Origin: Euzebya sp.
GTDB taxonomy: Bacteria; Actinomycetota; Nitriliruptoria; Euzebyales; Euzebyaceae
DNA: 64,000 nucleotides
Direction of reading: 5' to 3'
Assembly: GCF_964222135.1 (NCBI RefSeq)
Contig: NZ_CAXQBR010000084.1
Coordinates: 1-64,000, forward strand
The notes beneath the pieces are model-generated. The model saw only the letters and a list, made by a program, of their open reading frames with translations. It did not search any database and was not told the origin of the DNA. The translations under genes were made by a program, and so were the position numbers. The stretch's first letter is position 1. Each line of letters begins with the position of its first letter. Below are positions 8,575 through 17,316 of this stretch, piece by piece.

Positions 8575-10671
8575 CTAGCGCGGACCGATCCTGTCGCCCC
8601 ACGCCTCGTGGACCGGGGAGGTGTAGCCCTCGGGCTCACCGCGGTCCAGCGTCGCGCCGGCGAACATCTCGGCCAGCTCGTCGAAGCTGACGAAGAGCAG
8701 CTGGCCGCCGTCGGGGCAGCTCAGCCCGCAGTTGACGACGTACAGGCCGTCCTCGGCCACAGCCAGGCCCAGCGGCTCGACCAGGTCGCCCTCGCTGAGG
8801 ACGACCTGCTCGCCGTCCGGCGAGATGCGGGTCAGCACCCCGGTCGGGAACAGGCTCAGGACGTAGAGGTTCCCCTCGCCGTCGAACGCCAGGTCGATGA
8901 CGAACGTCAGGCCCTCGGCGTACACCTCGGGCTCACCGCCCTCGGCCGGGACCCGCCAGATGCGCGCGGCACCGGGCTGCTCGCCGCCGAGCTCGCCGAC
9001 GTAGTAGTCGCCGTCGGGGCCGACCGCGATCGAGGTCGGCACCGCCTGGCGGGGGCCCTCCTCGGTCTCGACCTCCGGGAACGTCGCCAGGGTGGTGATC
9101 GCCCCCTCCTCGTCGACGCGGACCAAGCTGTTGCCGCCCGCGTCGGCGATCACGACGCCGCCGTCGGTCGCCAGGGCGATCGCGTAGGGGTTCGAGTCGG
9201 CGCCGGCGCCGTCGGGGTCGTCCTCACCCTCGTGGCCGGCGATGTCGGCGACGACGGTCGTCTCGCCCTCGCTCGACTGCACGTAGGTTCCGAGCTGGGC
9301 CCCGGACTCGGGGAAGCCCTCGCGGGCCTCGGGGGGCGCACCGAGCCCCATCGCGATGTGGAACGTGCCCTCGGCGTCGACCGCCACGTCGCTGGCACCG
9401 ACGCCGAAGCTCAGGGAGCTGAGCCCGTCGACGACCGGGGTGGTCTCCCCGGACTCGGTGTCGACGGACACCACCTGGCTGGTCTCACCGAAGCAGAGCT
9501 CGCCGTCGGGGCTGTCGATGCAGTCCTCGCCACCGAAGTTCTGGATGGTGACGTAGACCTCGCCGTCGGGGCCGATCTCGACGTCGCGGGGACCTGCGAG
9601 GCCCTCGGTGACGACGGTGCCCGGCGGCTCCGGCGGCGGCGCGTCGGCGGCATCGCAGGCCGCGGGGTCGACCAGCGGGCCGCACACGACCGGGGCGCCG
9701 CCGAGCTGGGCCAGGGTGCCCTCGGTCTCCGGCGGGAGGGTCTCGCCGGCGGTCAGCAGCAGGGCGATGCCCTGGGTGGCGCTGGCGGCGGCAGCCGGCA
9801 GGCCGGAGGCCCACGCGTCGGGTCCGCTGCCCTCGATCAGGGCGACCGCGTTCGGCGGGCCCTGGGTGAACTGGGTCATGGCGACCGCGACGGCGGTGGC
9901 GGCGCGGTTGTCGCCACCCACGCGCTGGACGGTGAAGCCGGCCTCGGTCAGGGCGGCCTCGACGTCGGCGGAGATGGCGAGCTCGCCGCCGATGACGTAG
10001 ACGGTCTCGACGCCGGCCTCGGTCAGGTAGGCGAGCACGTCGGCGTCCAGCTCACCGGTGGGGGTGAGCAGCACGGGGGCCTGCAGCGAGGCCGCCAGCG
10101 CGCCGGCCGCCAGGGAGTCCGCGAACGCCCGGCTGGGGTCCTCGGCGTCGGCCTGCGCGCGGGCGAGGACCGCCGCGGTGGCCTGGGGGTAGGTCGCCTC
10201 GGCGACGGCCACGGCGGTCGCGATGCGCTCGGGGCCCTCGAGCCGGGTGACGGTGTAGCCGGCCTCGGTGAGGGCGGCCTCGACGTCGGCGGAGATCGCG
10301 TTGACCCCGCCCAGGATGACGACGTCGGTCACGCCGAGGCGCTCGAGCTCGGCGGCGACCGCCGGGTCGAGGGCGTCGGTGGGGGTGAGCAGCAGCGGCG
10401 CGCCGGTCTCGGCCTGGCCCTGGGGGCCGCCGGCGGACAGCGCGTCGGGGAAGTCGTCGGCGCGACCCAGCAGGGCGGTGGTGACGCCCCCGTCGGGGTA
10501 GGCGAACTGCGACCAGGCCAGCGCGGCCGAGACGGTGTCGTCGCCCTCGAGGCGCTGGACGACCGCGGCGCTCGCCGCGGAGGGGATCAGGGCAGCCAGC
10601 ACCGCGACCAGCGCGGTGGCGGCGAGGAGCGCGCGGACCTCGACCCGCGTGCCCCGTCGTACTCGCAACAT
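8575..10671 (-). CDS. Secreted ScyD/ScyE-like beta-propeller protein with N-terminal CWB2 repeats
   Basis: This 698-residue protein begins with a Sec-type signal peptide (hydrophobic stretch near residues 14-36 ending in ASA). Three CWB2 repeats follow over roughly residues 40-330 (FPDAL and FADSL cores), then a proline-rich linker near 340. The C-terminal half has repeated DVEIGPDGEVYV-like blades typical of NHL/ScyD-ScyE propellers. The propeller family has no settled enzymatic role, and I infer a wall-attached extracellular protein. The order of modules (wall binding first, propeller last) is opposite to that of the adjacent oxidase. A terminator hairpin follows, so it is monocistronic. 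Confidence 0.85.
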   Translation of the reverse strand: MLRVRRGTRVEVRALLAATALVAVLAALIPSAASAAVVQRLEGDDTVSAALAWSQFAYPDGGVTTALLGRADDFPDALSAGGPQGQAETGAPLLLTPTDALDPAVAAELERLGVTDVVILGGVNAISADVEAALTEAGYTVTRLEGPERIATAVAVAEATYPQATAAVLARAQADAEDPSRAFADSLAAGALAASLQAPVLLTPTGELDADVLAYLTEAGVETVYVIGGELAISADVEAALTEAGFTVQRVGGDNRAATAVAVAMTQFTQGPPNAVALIEGSGPDAWASGLPAAAASATQGIALLLTAGETLPPETEGTLAQLGGAPVVCGPLVDPAACDAADAPPPEPPGTVVTEGLAGPRDVEIGPDGEVYVTIQNFGGEDCIDSPDGELCFGETSQVVSVDTESGETTPVVDGLSSLSFGVGASDVAVDAEGTFHIAMGLGAPPEAREGFPESGAQLGTYVQSSEGETTVVADIAGHEGEDDPDGAGADSNPYAIALATDGGVVIADAGGNSLVRVDEEGAITTLATFPEVETEEGPRQAVPTSIAVGPDGDYYVGELGGEQPGAARIWRVPAEGGEPEVYAEGLTFVIDLAFDGEGNLYVLSLFPTGVLTRISPDGEQVVLSEGDLVEPLGLAVAEDGLYVVNCGLSCPDGGQLLFVSFDELAEMFAGATLDRGEPEGYTSPVHEAWGDRIGPR

Positions 10672-10821
10672 GTGAACCTCGGATTCCGGGCGGGCACGAC
10701 CATCCGGCCCGCGGTGGACGGCACCCTATGGACGTGCGGGCCTGCGGTGGGCACGACGGGACGGGGCTGCAACGTTCCTCCAACGCCGCTGCAACCCGGT
10801 CCCCGGCCAGCCCGACGCCGG

Positions 10822-10827
10822 TAGCCT
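10822..10827 (+). promoter_or_regulatory. -10 box (TAGCCT) upstream of the thioesterase
   Basis: TAGCCT ends 9 nt before ATG 10837 and there is no Shine-Dalgarno sequence between them. This suggests a leaderless or nearly leaderless mRNA. Confidence 0.55.
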
Positions 10828-10836
10828 GACCCAGCC

Positions 10837-11658
10837 ATGGAGGACACCGAGCAGATCCCGCTGGGCGAGGCGCTGGCCGTCCGGGCCGACGGCGACGTCT
10901 GGACCGCGACCGTCCACGACGGCTTCGACGTCCACGGCATCCCCCACGGGGGCTACCTGGCGGCGTTGGCCGGGTCGGCGGTCCTCGCGGCCACCGGGCA
11001 GCCGGACCTGTTCACGACGACGACGCACTACCTACGCAAGGCCGCCATGGGCCCCATCGCCTTCGCCGTCTCTCGGGTGGGCGGCAGCCGCCGGTTCACC
11101 ACCGTGACGGCCACCGGCACCCAGCAGGGCGAGCCGGTCCTCGCGGTCATGGCCTCGGTGGGTGACCGCACGACCATCGAGGGCCCGTCGTGGCATGCCG
11201 CCGCCCCCTGGGACCCCGACAGCGCCACGCTCAGCCCGCGGGCGGACGCCGACGAGGTGGCGTTCCCGGCCCCACGGGTCTCCCGGCGCGTCGGGATGCG
11301 ACTCGACACGGCCACGACCGGGTTCACCGAGGGCCGGACGGGCGAGGTCGCCGAGATCCGCGTGGTGACCGACCTCGAGTCGACCGACGCCCGGCTCGGC
11401 CAGCTCGCCGCGCTGATCGCCTGCGACATCACCCCACCGGCCGTGTGGGCCGCCATGGGCGTCACCGGCTGGGTGCCGACCGTCGAGCTGACCGCCCACG
11501 TCCGCGCCCGGCCGGCCGCCGGACCGCTGACGGTGCGGGCGACGACCAACCACGTCGGCGACGGGTTCCTCGACGAGGACGCGCTGGTCCACGACGGCGA
11601 GGGTCGCCTGGTGGTCCAGTCCCGCCAGCTCGCGCGGTTCTCCGCCTCCTCGCGCTGA
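10837..11658 (+). CDS. Acyl-CoA thioesterase family protein (double hotdog)
   Basis: This 273-residue protein has the length and pattern of TesB-like double-hotdog thioesterases: an N-terminal GIPHGGYLAAL segment, then a THYLRKA strand, and a second hotdog after about residue 150 ending in LVVQSRQLA. Substrate specificity is not visible. It has its own promoter and is followed by a strong bidirectional hairpin shared with the convergent crotonase gene. The family call is based on overall pattern, since the catalytic residues of this group vary. Confidence 0.7.
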   Translation: MEDTEQIPLGEALAVRADGDVWTATVHDGFDVHGIPHGGYLAALAGSAVLAATGQPDLFTTTTHYLRKAAMGPIAFAVSRVGGSRRFTTVTATGTQQGEPVLAVMASVGDRTTIEGPSWHAAAPWDPDSATLSPRADADEVAFPAPRVSRRVGMRLDTATTGFTEGRTGEVAEIRVVTDLESTDARLGQLAALIACDITPPAVWAAMGVTGWVPTVELTAHVRARPAAGPLTVRATTNHVGDGFLDEDALVHDGEGRLVVQSRQLARFSASSR

Positions 11659-11676
11659 GGACCCGACGACATCCGC

Positions 11677-11724
11677 CACGATCGGGGCCTCGATCGCCGT
11701 CAGGCGACGCAGGCCCCGATCGTG
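11677..11724. terminator. Bidirectional bipartite hairpin terminator, copy 1
   Basis: The outer 14-bp arms CACGATCGGGGCCT and AGGCCCCGATCGTG enclose a 3-nt internal loop on each side, a 5-bp inner stem (TCGCC/GGCGA) and a 4-nt loop. It lies exactly between the convergent thioesterase and crotonase genes. The same architecture recurs at 38519-38562. Confidence 0.75.
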
Positions 11725-12498
11725 TCACCTCCCCGCGCCACCGTCTGCGGACACCCACGCAGCGTCGCGCCGCTCGCGGAACGCGGCGATGCCCTCCGCC
11801 GCCTCGGTCGAGGCGAAGCGCTCGGCGGAGATCTCCGCGGTCCAGGCGAACGCCGCCTGACGGTCCATGGCGGGGACCTCGTTCACCAGCCGCTTGGCCA
11901 GTCCCAGCGCCTCAGGACCGCCTCGGGCGATCGCGCCCACGACGCCGGCGACCGCCCCGTCGAGCGCCTCCGGCGGGACCGCACGGGTCACCAGCCCGAC
12001 CTCTGCCGCGCGGGCGGCGGCGATCTTCTCGCCGGACAGGAACAGCTCCATCGCGTCACCGCGGCGCATCTTCGGCAGGCAGACGACGCTGATGATCGCC
12101 GGCACCACGCCGATGCGGACCTCGGTGAAGCCCATGACCGCGTCGGCCACCATCAGCGACACGTCGCACGCGGCCGCCAGACCGACCCCCCCGCCGGTGC
12201 AGTGCCCCGCGATGCGACCCACGACCGGGGTCGCGGACGTCTGGATCGCGTCGAGCAGCTCCACCAGGGTGTAGCGGGGCTCCTCCTGCGACACGCCCTT
12301 CAGGTCGGCGCCGGCGCAGAACGCCGCCCCCCGGTTCGTCAGGACCACCACCCGGACGTCCGGGTCCGCCTCGGCCCGGGCGAGGCCATCACCCAGGCCG
12401 TTCACCAGCTCCGCGGTGAGGGCGTTGCGGGTCTCGGCGTGGTCCATGGTCAGGGTCGCCACCCCGCCGGCCACGGCGTAGGACACGTGCTCGGGCAT
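11725..12498 (-). CDS. Enoyl-CoA hydratase/isomerase family protein (crotonase)
   Basis: This 257-residue crotonase has the oxyanion-hole segments FCAGADLK and GHCTGGGVGLA. The catalytic glutamate is retained in FTEVRIGVVPA, but the other usual glutamate position (GGGxE) is glycine. That combination and the TEVRIGVVPA stretch resemble methylglutaconyl-CoA hydratases (LiuC/AtuE type) more than housekeeping beta-oxidation hydratases. It is not MenB, which has a longer N-terminus and an SGGDQ-type motif. ATG 12498 has a GAGG site 5 nt upstream. It is divergent from the acyltransferase gene. Confidence 0.75.
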   Translation of the reverse strand: MPEHVSYAVAGGVATLTMDHAETRNALTAELVNGLGDGLARAEADPDVRVVVLTNRGAAFCAGADLKGVSQEEPRYTLVELLDAIQTSATPVVGRIAGHCTGGGVGLAAACDVSLMVADAVMGFTEVRIGVVPAIISVVCLPKMRRGDAMELFLSGEKIAAARAAEVGLVTRAVPPEALDGAVAGVVGAIARGGPEALGLAKRLVNEVPAMDRQAAFAWTAEISAERFASTEAAEGIAAFRERRDAAWVSADGGAGR

Positions 12499-12686
12499 CA
12501 ACCTCAGCTCCAGGGTCGTCGACGTCGGCCGTCGGATCCTAGAGCCGGCGCGACCGACGGACCTCCGCGCAACCCTCGACCTCGACTTGACCCGTCCACA
12601 CGCACACCGCGCGGGAGTACCCTCGCGCGTACGGTTCCGGCCGCCCGGATCACCCTCGTCGACCTCGCCTCGGAGCACCCCCGGAC

Positions 12687-14552
12687 GTGAGCTTCCCCGC
12701 CAGACACGGCCTGTCGTTCAGCATGGGCCCCGTGCGGCGACTGCCGTACCTCCCGGCCCTCGACGGGCTGCGCGCGATCGCCGTGGTGGCGGTGATGGCG
12801 TACCACGCCGACGAGGCGTGGCTCGGCGGCGGCTACCTGGGCGTCGAGGTGTTCTTCACCATCAGCGGGTACCTGATCACCGCCCTGCTGATCACCGAGT
12901 ACGAGCGGACGGGGCGCATCGACCTGCTGACCTTCTGGAAGCGCCGGGCCCGCCGGCTGCTCCCGGCCCTCGGTGTCGTGCTCGCGGGCGTGGCGGTGCT
13001 GGCGGCGTTCACCGCGACCGACGCGCTCGGGAACCTGGGCGGACAGGTGGCCGCGGCCCTCGGCTACGTCATGAACTGGTCGCTGATCGCGACCGAGCAG
13101 TCGTACTTCGAGTCCTTCGGCCGCCCGCCGCTGCTCCAGCACCTGTGGTCCCTCGCGATCGAGGAGCAGTTCTACCTGGTCTTCCCGCTGCTGTTCCTCG
13201 CGGGGCGCCGGCTGCTCGGACGTCGCCTGACGCTCGCCGCGGCCGTGGTCGGCGCGGTGGCCTCGACCGCGCTGATGTGGCGCTGGTTCGATCCGGCCGT
13301 CGACCCGTCCCGGCTCTACTACGGCACCGACACCCGGGCCGCCGGCATCCTCATCGGCGTGGCCCTCGCCATGGTCTGGCGGCCCTGGGCGACCCTCGGC
13401 GTCGGCAAGGTGCGCACCGCCGCGATCCCCGACCTCGTCGGCGTCGTCGGCGCGGCGGTGCTCGTGAGCCAGTTCGTCGTGCTCGGCGCCTACGACGCCC
13501 GCCTCTACCAGGGCGGGTTCGCGGTCGTGGCGCTCGCCACCGCGGCCGTCCTCGCCGCCGTCGTGACGCCCGGGTCGTTCCTCAGCGTCCCGCTGTCGTG
13601 GCGGCCCCTCCGCTGGATCGGCGCGCGCTCCTACGGCATGTACCTGTGGCACTGGCCGCTGTTCATGGTGCTGCGGCCGGGCGTCGACACGATCGTCGGC
13701 GACCCGTGGCTGACGCTCGTCCGGCTCGGCGCCACCGTCGCGCTGGCCGAGATCTCCTACACCTACATCGAGCAGCCGATCCGCGAGGGCCGGTTCCTCG
13801 AGCAGCTCCGCGCGCTCCGGCGTGCGGCCCCCGAGACCGCGGCCCTCAAGCGGGGCAGCGCCGTCGCCGCGCTCTCGGTGCTGGCGATGGTCGCCGTCGG
13901 CAACGCCCAGCTGCCCGTCGACGCGGCCGCGGCGGCCACGCCGGCACCGGTCAGCACGGCCGCCAAGCCCGCCGTCGAGCCGGTGCCGCTGCACCCGGTG
14001 GATGACGGGGACCCGTCCCGGACCGGTGACCGGTCCGCGCCGGAGCCCGGGGAGGCGCCAGCTGATCCCGCCACGGCGACGGCGCTGTCACAGCGGTACG
14101 ACCAGATCTACGTGTACGGCGACTCGGTGATCGTCGGCGCGGCCCCGCACTTCGAGGCGATGGGCCCGAGCGTGACCGTCGACGCCCGCATCGGCCGGCA
14201 GTGGCACGAGCTCGTCGACGACGACCGCGTGCCCGGTCCCGACGACGCGGTCGTCATCCACCTGGGCAGCAACGGTGCCACGAACACCGCGACGATCGAC
14301 GAGGTCCTCGGCCACTTCGAGGACGCCAGCCGGGTCGTGCTCGTGAACGTCCGGGTCCCCCGGCCCTGGGAGACGGCCGTCAACCGCGCGCTCAGCGGCG
14401 CCACCGGCCGCTGGCCGAACACCGTGCTGGCCGACTGGAACGGCGCCTCGGACGCGACCCCCGCCTACTTCGGCGGGGACGGGGTCCACGTCAGCGACCG
14501 CGGGGCCGAGGCCCTCGTCAGCGTCGTGACCGCCGCGCTCACCGCCTCCTAG
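12687..14552 (+). CDS. OatA-like membrane acyltransferase with SGNH domain
   Basis: This 621-residue protein starts with an acyltransferase-3 membrane domain (residues 15-390, about ten helices) that keeps AYHADEAWLGGGYLGVEVF and the SLAIEEQFYL motif. A Pro/Ala-rich linker follows (about 410-475). The extracytoplasmic SGNH-hydrolase domain has block I YGDSV, block III-like LGSNG and the terminal Asp/His pair in GDGVHVS. This is the layout of OatA peptidoglycan O-acetyltransferases and related polysaccharide acetylases. It likely moves acetyl groups across the membrane onto cell-wall muramic acid. GTG 12687 is the first start in frame with the conserved domain. Confidence 0.88.
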   Translation: MSFPARHGLSFSMGPVRRLPYLPALDGLRAIAVVAVMAYHADEAWLGGGYLGVEVFFTISGYLITALLITEYERTGRIDLLTFWKRRARRLLPALGVVLAGVAVLAAFTATDALGNLGGQVAAALGYVMNWSLIATEQSYFESFGRPPLLQHLWSLAIEEQFYLVFPLLFLAGRRLLGRRLTLAAAVVGAVASTALMWRWFDPAVDPSRLYYGTDTRAAGILIGVALAMVWRPWATLGVGKVRTAAIPDLVGVVGAAVLVSQFVVLGAYDARLYQGGFAVVALATAAVLAAVVTPGSFLSVPLSWRPLRWIGARSYGMYLWHWPLFMVLRPGVDTIVGDPWLTLVRLGATVALAEISYTYIEQPIREGRFLEQLRALRRAAPETAALKRGSAVAALSVLAMVAVGNAQLPVDAAAAATPAPVSTAAKPAVEPVPLHPVDDGDPSRTGDRSAPEPGEAPADPATATALSQRYDQIYVYGDSVIVGAAPHFEAMGPSVTVDARIGRQWHELVDDDRVPGPDDAVVIHLGSNGATNTATIDEVLGHFEDASRVVLVNVRVPRPWETAVNRALSGATGRWPNTVLADWNGASDATPAYFGGDGVHVSDRGAEALVSVVTAALTAS

Positions 14553-14588
14553 CCGGGAGGCCCCAGCCGCGGTCGGAAGCAGCCGCGG

Positions 14589-15005
14589 TCAGGTCCGGCG
14601 GCCGATGCGGCGACCGGTGATCGCCGACGGGGCGATCCGGACGTAGTGGTCCCGTTCGCCCGGGGCCCACGGGCGCAGCGGCAGGTCGCGGACGACGTCG
14701 AGCTGGTCGGGCTGCCACACCTCCTCCGCGACCCCGGTGACGATCACGCTCCAGCCGGTGTGCGACAGCGGGTCGACCCCGTCGATCTCGAACACCACGT
14801 GCGCGCCCTGGACGGCGTCGAGGAGCGTGCCGTAGCCGATGCGGACGAGGACCGTCCCGCGGTCGTAGAGGAAGTTCAGCGGGACGATCCGGGGGCGCCC
14901 GTCGGCGACGTACGCCAGCCGTCCCAGGTAGGTGCGGTCGAGCAGCGCCATGCACTCCTCGACCGTCAGCGGCTCGAGCGCCCTCTGCGCGGTCTCCGTG
15001 GCCAT
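14589..15005 (-). CDS. Pyridoxamine 5'-phosphate oxidase family (flavin/F420-binding split barrel)
   Basis: This 138-residue split-barrel protein has the pattern LGRLAYVADGRPRIVPLNF and a central GWSVIVTGVAEEV strand typical of PF12900-type members. Such proteins bind FMN, F420 or heme and are often redox or stress proteins rather than true PNP oxidases. ATG 15005 has a strong AGGAGGG site at optimal spacing. It lies 38 bp behind the CBS-domain gene and is very likely co-transcribed with it. Confidence 0.8.
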   Translation of the reverse strand: MATETAQRALEPLTVEECMALLDRTYLGRLAYVADGRPRIVPLNFLYDRGTVLVRIGYGTLLDAVQGAHVVFEIDGVDPLSHTGWSVIVTGVAEEVWQPDQLDVVRDLPLRPWAPGERDHYVRIAPSAITGRRIGRRT

Positions 15006-15043
15006 CGGACCCTCCTGTGGCGTGCCCCGATCCCGGTCGGCGG

Positions 15044-15502
15044 CTACTCCGCGTCGGTGGATCCCGTGAACAGGAGCGGGTGCTCGAGGTCCGGGTTGCA
15101 CGTCAGCGCGGCGAGCAGGCAGTCGGTGGTGGTGATGATCCCGAGCAGGGCCCGCTCGTCGTCGACGACGGGCAGGGCGCTGACGCGCCGCGACAGCATC
15201 AGCCGTGCGGCGTCGCCGACGCTGTCGTCCGGTCCGATGGTGTGGACCGATCCGCTCATCACCGCCTCGACCGGCTTGCCCTCGCCCACGGCCTCGCCGA
15301 TGCGCTCGAGCGCCTCGAGGCGGTGCAGGGAGCGGTCGTCGATCTTCACGTCGCGGTCGCTCACGATCCCGATCAGCACGCCGTCGTCGACGACCGGCAG
15401 GTGCCGGATGCCGTGCTGGGCCAGCAGCTTGCGGGCCTGTCGCACCTCGACGTCCGGCCCGACCACCACCGGGTCGATGGCCATCCACTCCTTGACCGAC
15501 AT
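15044..15502 (-). CDS. Tandem CBS-domain protein (Hrp1-like)
   Basis: This 152-residue protein consists of two CBS motifs, at about residues 1-60 and 72-135, with the HLPVVDD and ALPVVDDE core strands. Stand-alone CBS pairs bind adenine nucleotides and, as in mycobacterial Hrp1, are often induced under energy or oxygen limitation. ATG 15502 follows GAGGAGG. The downstream PNPOx-like gene is probably in the same transcript. Two small palindromes lie just upstream (15529-15545 and 15547-15559) and may be operators. Confidence 0.85.
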   Translation of the reverse strand: MSVKEWMAIDPVVVGPDVEVRQARKLLAQHGIRHLPVVDDGVLIGIVSDRDVKIDDRSLHRLEALERIGEAVGEGKPVEAVMSGSVHTIGPDDSVGDAARLMLSRRVSALPVVDDERALLGIITTTDCLLAALTCNPDLEHPLLFTGSTDAE

Positions 15503-15528
15503 CAGGACCTCCTCGTCGTCCACGACCT

Positions 15529-15559
15529 GATCACCGGGCGTGATCCGATGGTGACCATC
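15529..15559. promoter_or_regulatory. Two palindromes upstream of the CBS/PNPOx pair
   Basis: GATCAC-N5-GTGATC (15529-15545) is followed directly by the 13-bp palindrome GATGGTGACCATC (15547-15559). They lie 27-57 bp before the CBS start codon, where a repressor or activator could bind. No known regulator motif is matched convincingly. Confidence 0.35.
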
Positions 15560-15650
15560 ATGGGGGCGCAGCGTCCCGAGCGGAAGGCTGAACGTCCGGG
15601 GACGCGGGGGACCTTCGGCCCGCAGGGGGCCAGACCCGTCGGCCAGCCGG

Positions 15651-15863
15651 TCACGACCCCGGTTGCAGGAGCGGGCCCTGCGACGGCTCCGGCTCGTCCT
15701 CCCCCTCGACGTACAAGCCGGTGGGGGCGTCCGCCGGCACGTCGTCCTCCTGGCCGGACGGGGGTCCGGTCAGCTCGCGGCCGCCGCCGCTGCACGCGAC
15801 CGCGCCGAGGGCCAGCGCCGCGGTGACGGCCGCGACGCCGAGGCGCTCACGCGTCCTCGCCAC
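15651..15863 (-). CDS. Small lipoprotein
   Basis: This 70-residue protein has a positively charged start, a hydrophobic stretch and the lipobox GAVAC, followed by a short acidic Pro/Glu-rich mature part with no recognisable domain. GTG 15863 lies 17 nt inside the 3' end of the upstream CWB2 gene, so translation is probably coupled. It likely sits in the outer leaflet of the cytoplasmic membrane. Function unknown. Confidence 0.65.
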   Translation of the reverse strand: MARTRERLGVAAVTAALALGAVACSGGGRELTGPPSGQEDDVPADAPTGLYVEGEDEPEPSQGPLLQPGS

Positions 15864-16929
15864 AGTCCGTCGCGGCGATCTCGGCGGCCTCGACCTGGGC
15901 GTCCGTGACCTCGTCCTCCTCGCCGACGACGAACAGCTCGCCGAGGGTGCCGCAGTTCTCCGCCAGCCAGGACTGGGCGGTGTCGGCGGTCAGGATCACG
16001 CCGGACTCGCGGCCCGCGAGGGGCCCGGCGATCAGCGTCCGCGCCTGGTCGCCGGCGGGGACCACCACGGCTCTCGGCGGCCGGAAGTCCCGGATGTCGA
16101 TCGCCAGGTCGGCGGCGCCGTTGACGCCCTCGACCACCCGGACCGGGCCGTCGAAGTCCTGCTCCACGGCCCCCGCGCCGGCCCCGGTGCCCGCCACGAC
16201 GACGAGCTGCTCGATGCCCAGCCGCTCGATGGCCGCCACCGTCGGCTCGGGCAGCCGGCCCCCCTGGCTGATCAGCACCGGCATCGGGGTGGCCCGGGAC
16301 GCTGCGATCGACCCGGCCTCGAGCGCTGCGGCGACGTCCTCGGCCGGCACGACCAGCGCGGACCGCAACCCGTCTATCTCCGCCGGCTCGGTCTCGGCCG
16401 CGACCAGGTCGGCGACCCGCGAGGCGGTGTCGAACCGGGACCCCCCGGCGACGCGGACCACCTCGAGGTCGAGGTCCTCCTCGAGCACCCGCGCGACGTC
16501 GGCGCTCAGGGCGTTCGTCCCGCCGATCAGGAACACCCGCTCGGTGTCGAGCTCGCGGAGCACGTCACGGGTCTGCGGGTTCAACCCTCCCGACTCGTTG
16601 AGCAGGATCGGTGCGCCCACCGCGCCGGCGAGGCCGGTCGCGACCACGCCGTCGGCCAGCGCGTCGATCCCGGCGAGCACGACCGTCGGCGCGCCGCCGC
16701 CGTGGCTCTGGCGGGCGACCGACGCCGCGGCGCTCACGGGGTCCTCGCCGGTGATCCTCGTCGTCCGCAGCGCGTCGGGCGTGTCGTCGAGCAGACCCAG
16801 CTGGTTCAGGCCGAGGAACACGACCAGCGCGAAGGCGAGTACCTGCAGCAGCCGGACGTACGGGTGCTCGAGCGCCGAGGTGGGGACGTCCCCCCACCCC
16901 TGCTGGTCGTCCGGGTCCCGCCGCTGCAC
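15847..16929 (-). CDS. Membrane-anchored CWB2-repeat protein
   Basis: This 360-residue protein has one N-terminal transmembrane helix (about residues 27-47) and an extracytoplasmic region made largely of CWB2-type repeats, with FLIGGTNALS and LVVVAGTGAG segments marking successive units. The last repeat is degenerate. CWB2 domains bind anionic wall polymers in clostridia; that role here is inferred. It follows a small membrane-protein gene by 13 bp and overlaps a lipoprotein gene, forming a three-gene envelope cluster. Confidence 0.8.
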   Translation of the reverse strand: MQRRDPDDQQGWGDVPTSALEHPYVRLLQVLAFALVVFLGLNQLGLLDDTPDALRTTRITGEDPVSAAASVARQSHGGGAPTVVLAGIDALADGVVATGLAGAVGAPILLNESGGLNPQTRDVLRELDTERVFLIGGTNALSADVARVLEEDLDLEVVRVAGGSRFDTASRVADLVAAETEPAEIDGLRSALVVPAEDVAAALEAGSIAASRATPMPVLISQGGRLPEPTVAAIERLGIEQLVVVAGTGAGAGAVEQDFDGPVRVVEGVNGAADLAIDIRDFRPPRAVVVPAGDQARTLIAGPLAGRESGVILTADTAQSWLAENCGTLGELFVVGEEDEVTDAQVEAAEIAATDCGEDA

Positions 16930-16942
16930 GCGGCGGCGCGGC

Positions 16943-17266
16943 TCAGGCGGTGCGTCCGTCGGTCTGCTCCACGCGGCCGGACTCCGGCTTCGGGTGGCCC
17001 TCGGCGCCCTCGCGCGTCGCCCGCGCCCCCTCGACCGCCGGCGGCTCCGGGGTGCCGGGGACCGGGTCGGCGATGCCGGCGAACCCGGTCCCGCTGAACC
17101 CCGCCCAGAGGCCGCCGGCCAGGACCATGGCCACGCCGATGGCCACCGACCAGGGCGTGTCGAAGACGAACGTCGTGAAGATCACCGCGAAGCCGGCCAC
17201 CACGACCGCGTTGGCCAGGACCGGGCTCGTCGGGTCCGCGGGTTGGGTCTGCATGCCCCCCATCAT
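16943..17266 (-). CDS. Small two-helix membrane protein
   Basis: This 107-residue protein has two hydrophobic helices (about residues 17-36 and 41-60) joined by a short loop, with a charged C-terminal tail. I chose ATG 17266 because GGAGGA lies 5 nt upstream; ATG 17263 and 17254 are alternatives. It heads the three-gene cluster with the CWB2 protein and the lipoprotein. I do not recognise the family. Confidence 0.6.
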   Translation of the reverse strand: MMGGMQTQPADPTSPVLANAVVVAGFAVIFTTFVFDTPWSVAIGVAMVLAGGLWAGFSGTGFAGIADPVPGTPEPPAVEGARATREGAEGHPKPESGRVEQTDGRTA

Positions 17267-17316
17267 GCACGTCCTCCGGGACTGCCCGTCGGACCCGCCC
17301 GGCCGGGACGTCCGCG

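Noticed and set aside
11725-12498. Calling the crotonase menB
   Set aside because: It is too short, lacks the MenB-specific SGGDQ-type motif, and matches hydratases of the methylglutaconyl type better.
15585-15625. DosR/DevR-type box (GGGGACCTTCGGCCC) upstream of the CBS/PNPOx genes
   Set aside because: It has at least two mismatches to the dyad and sits in generally G-rich sequence, so it is not distinguishable from background.
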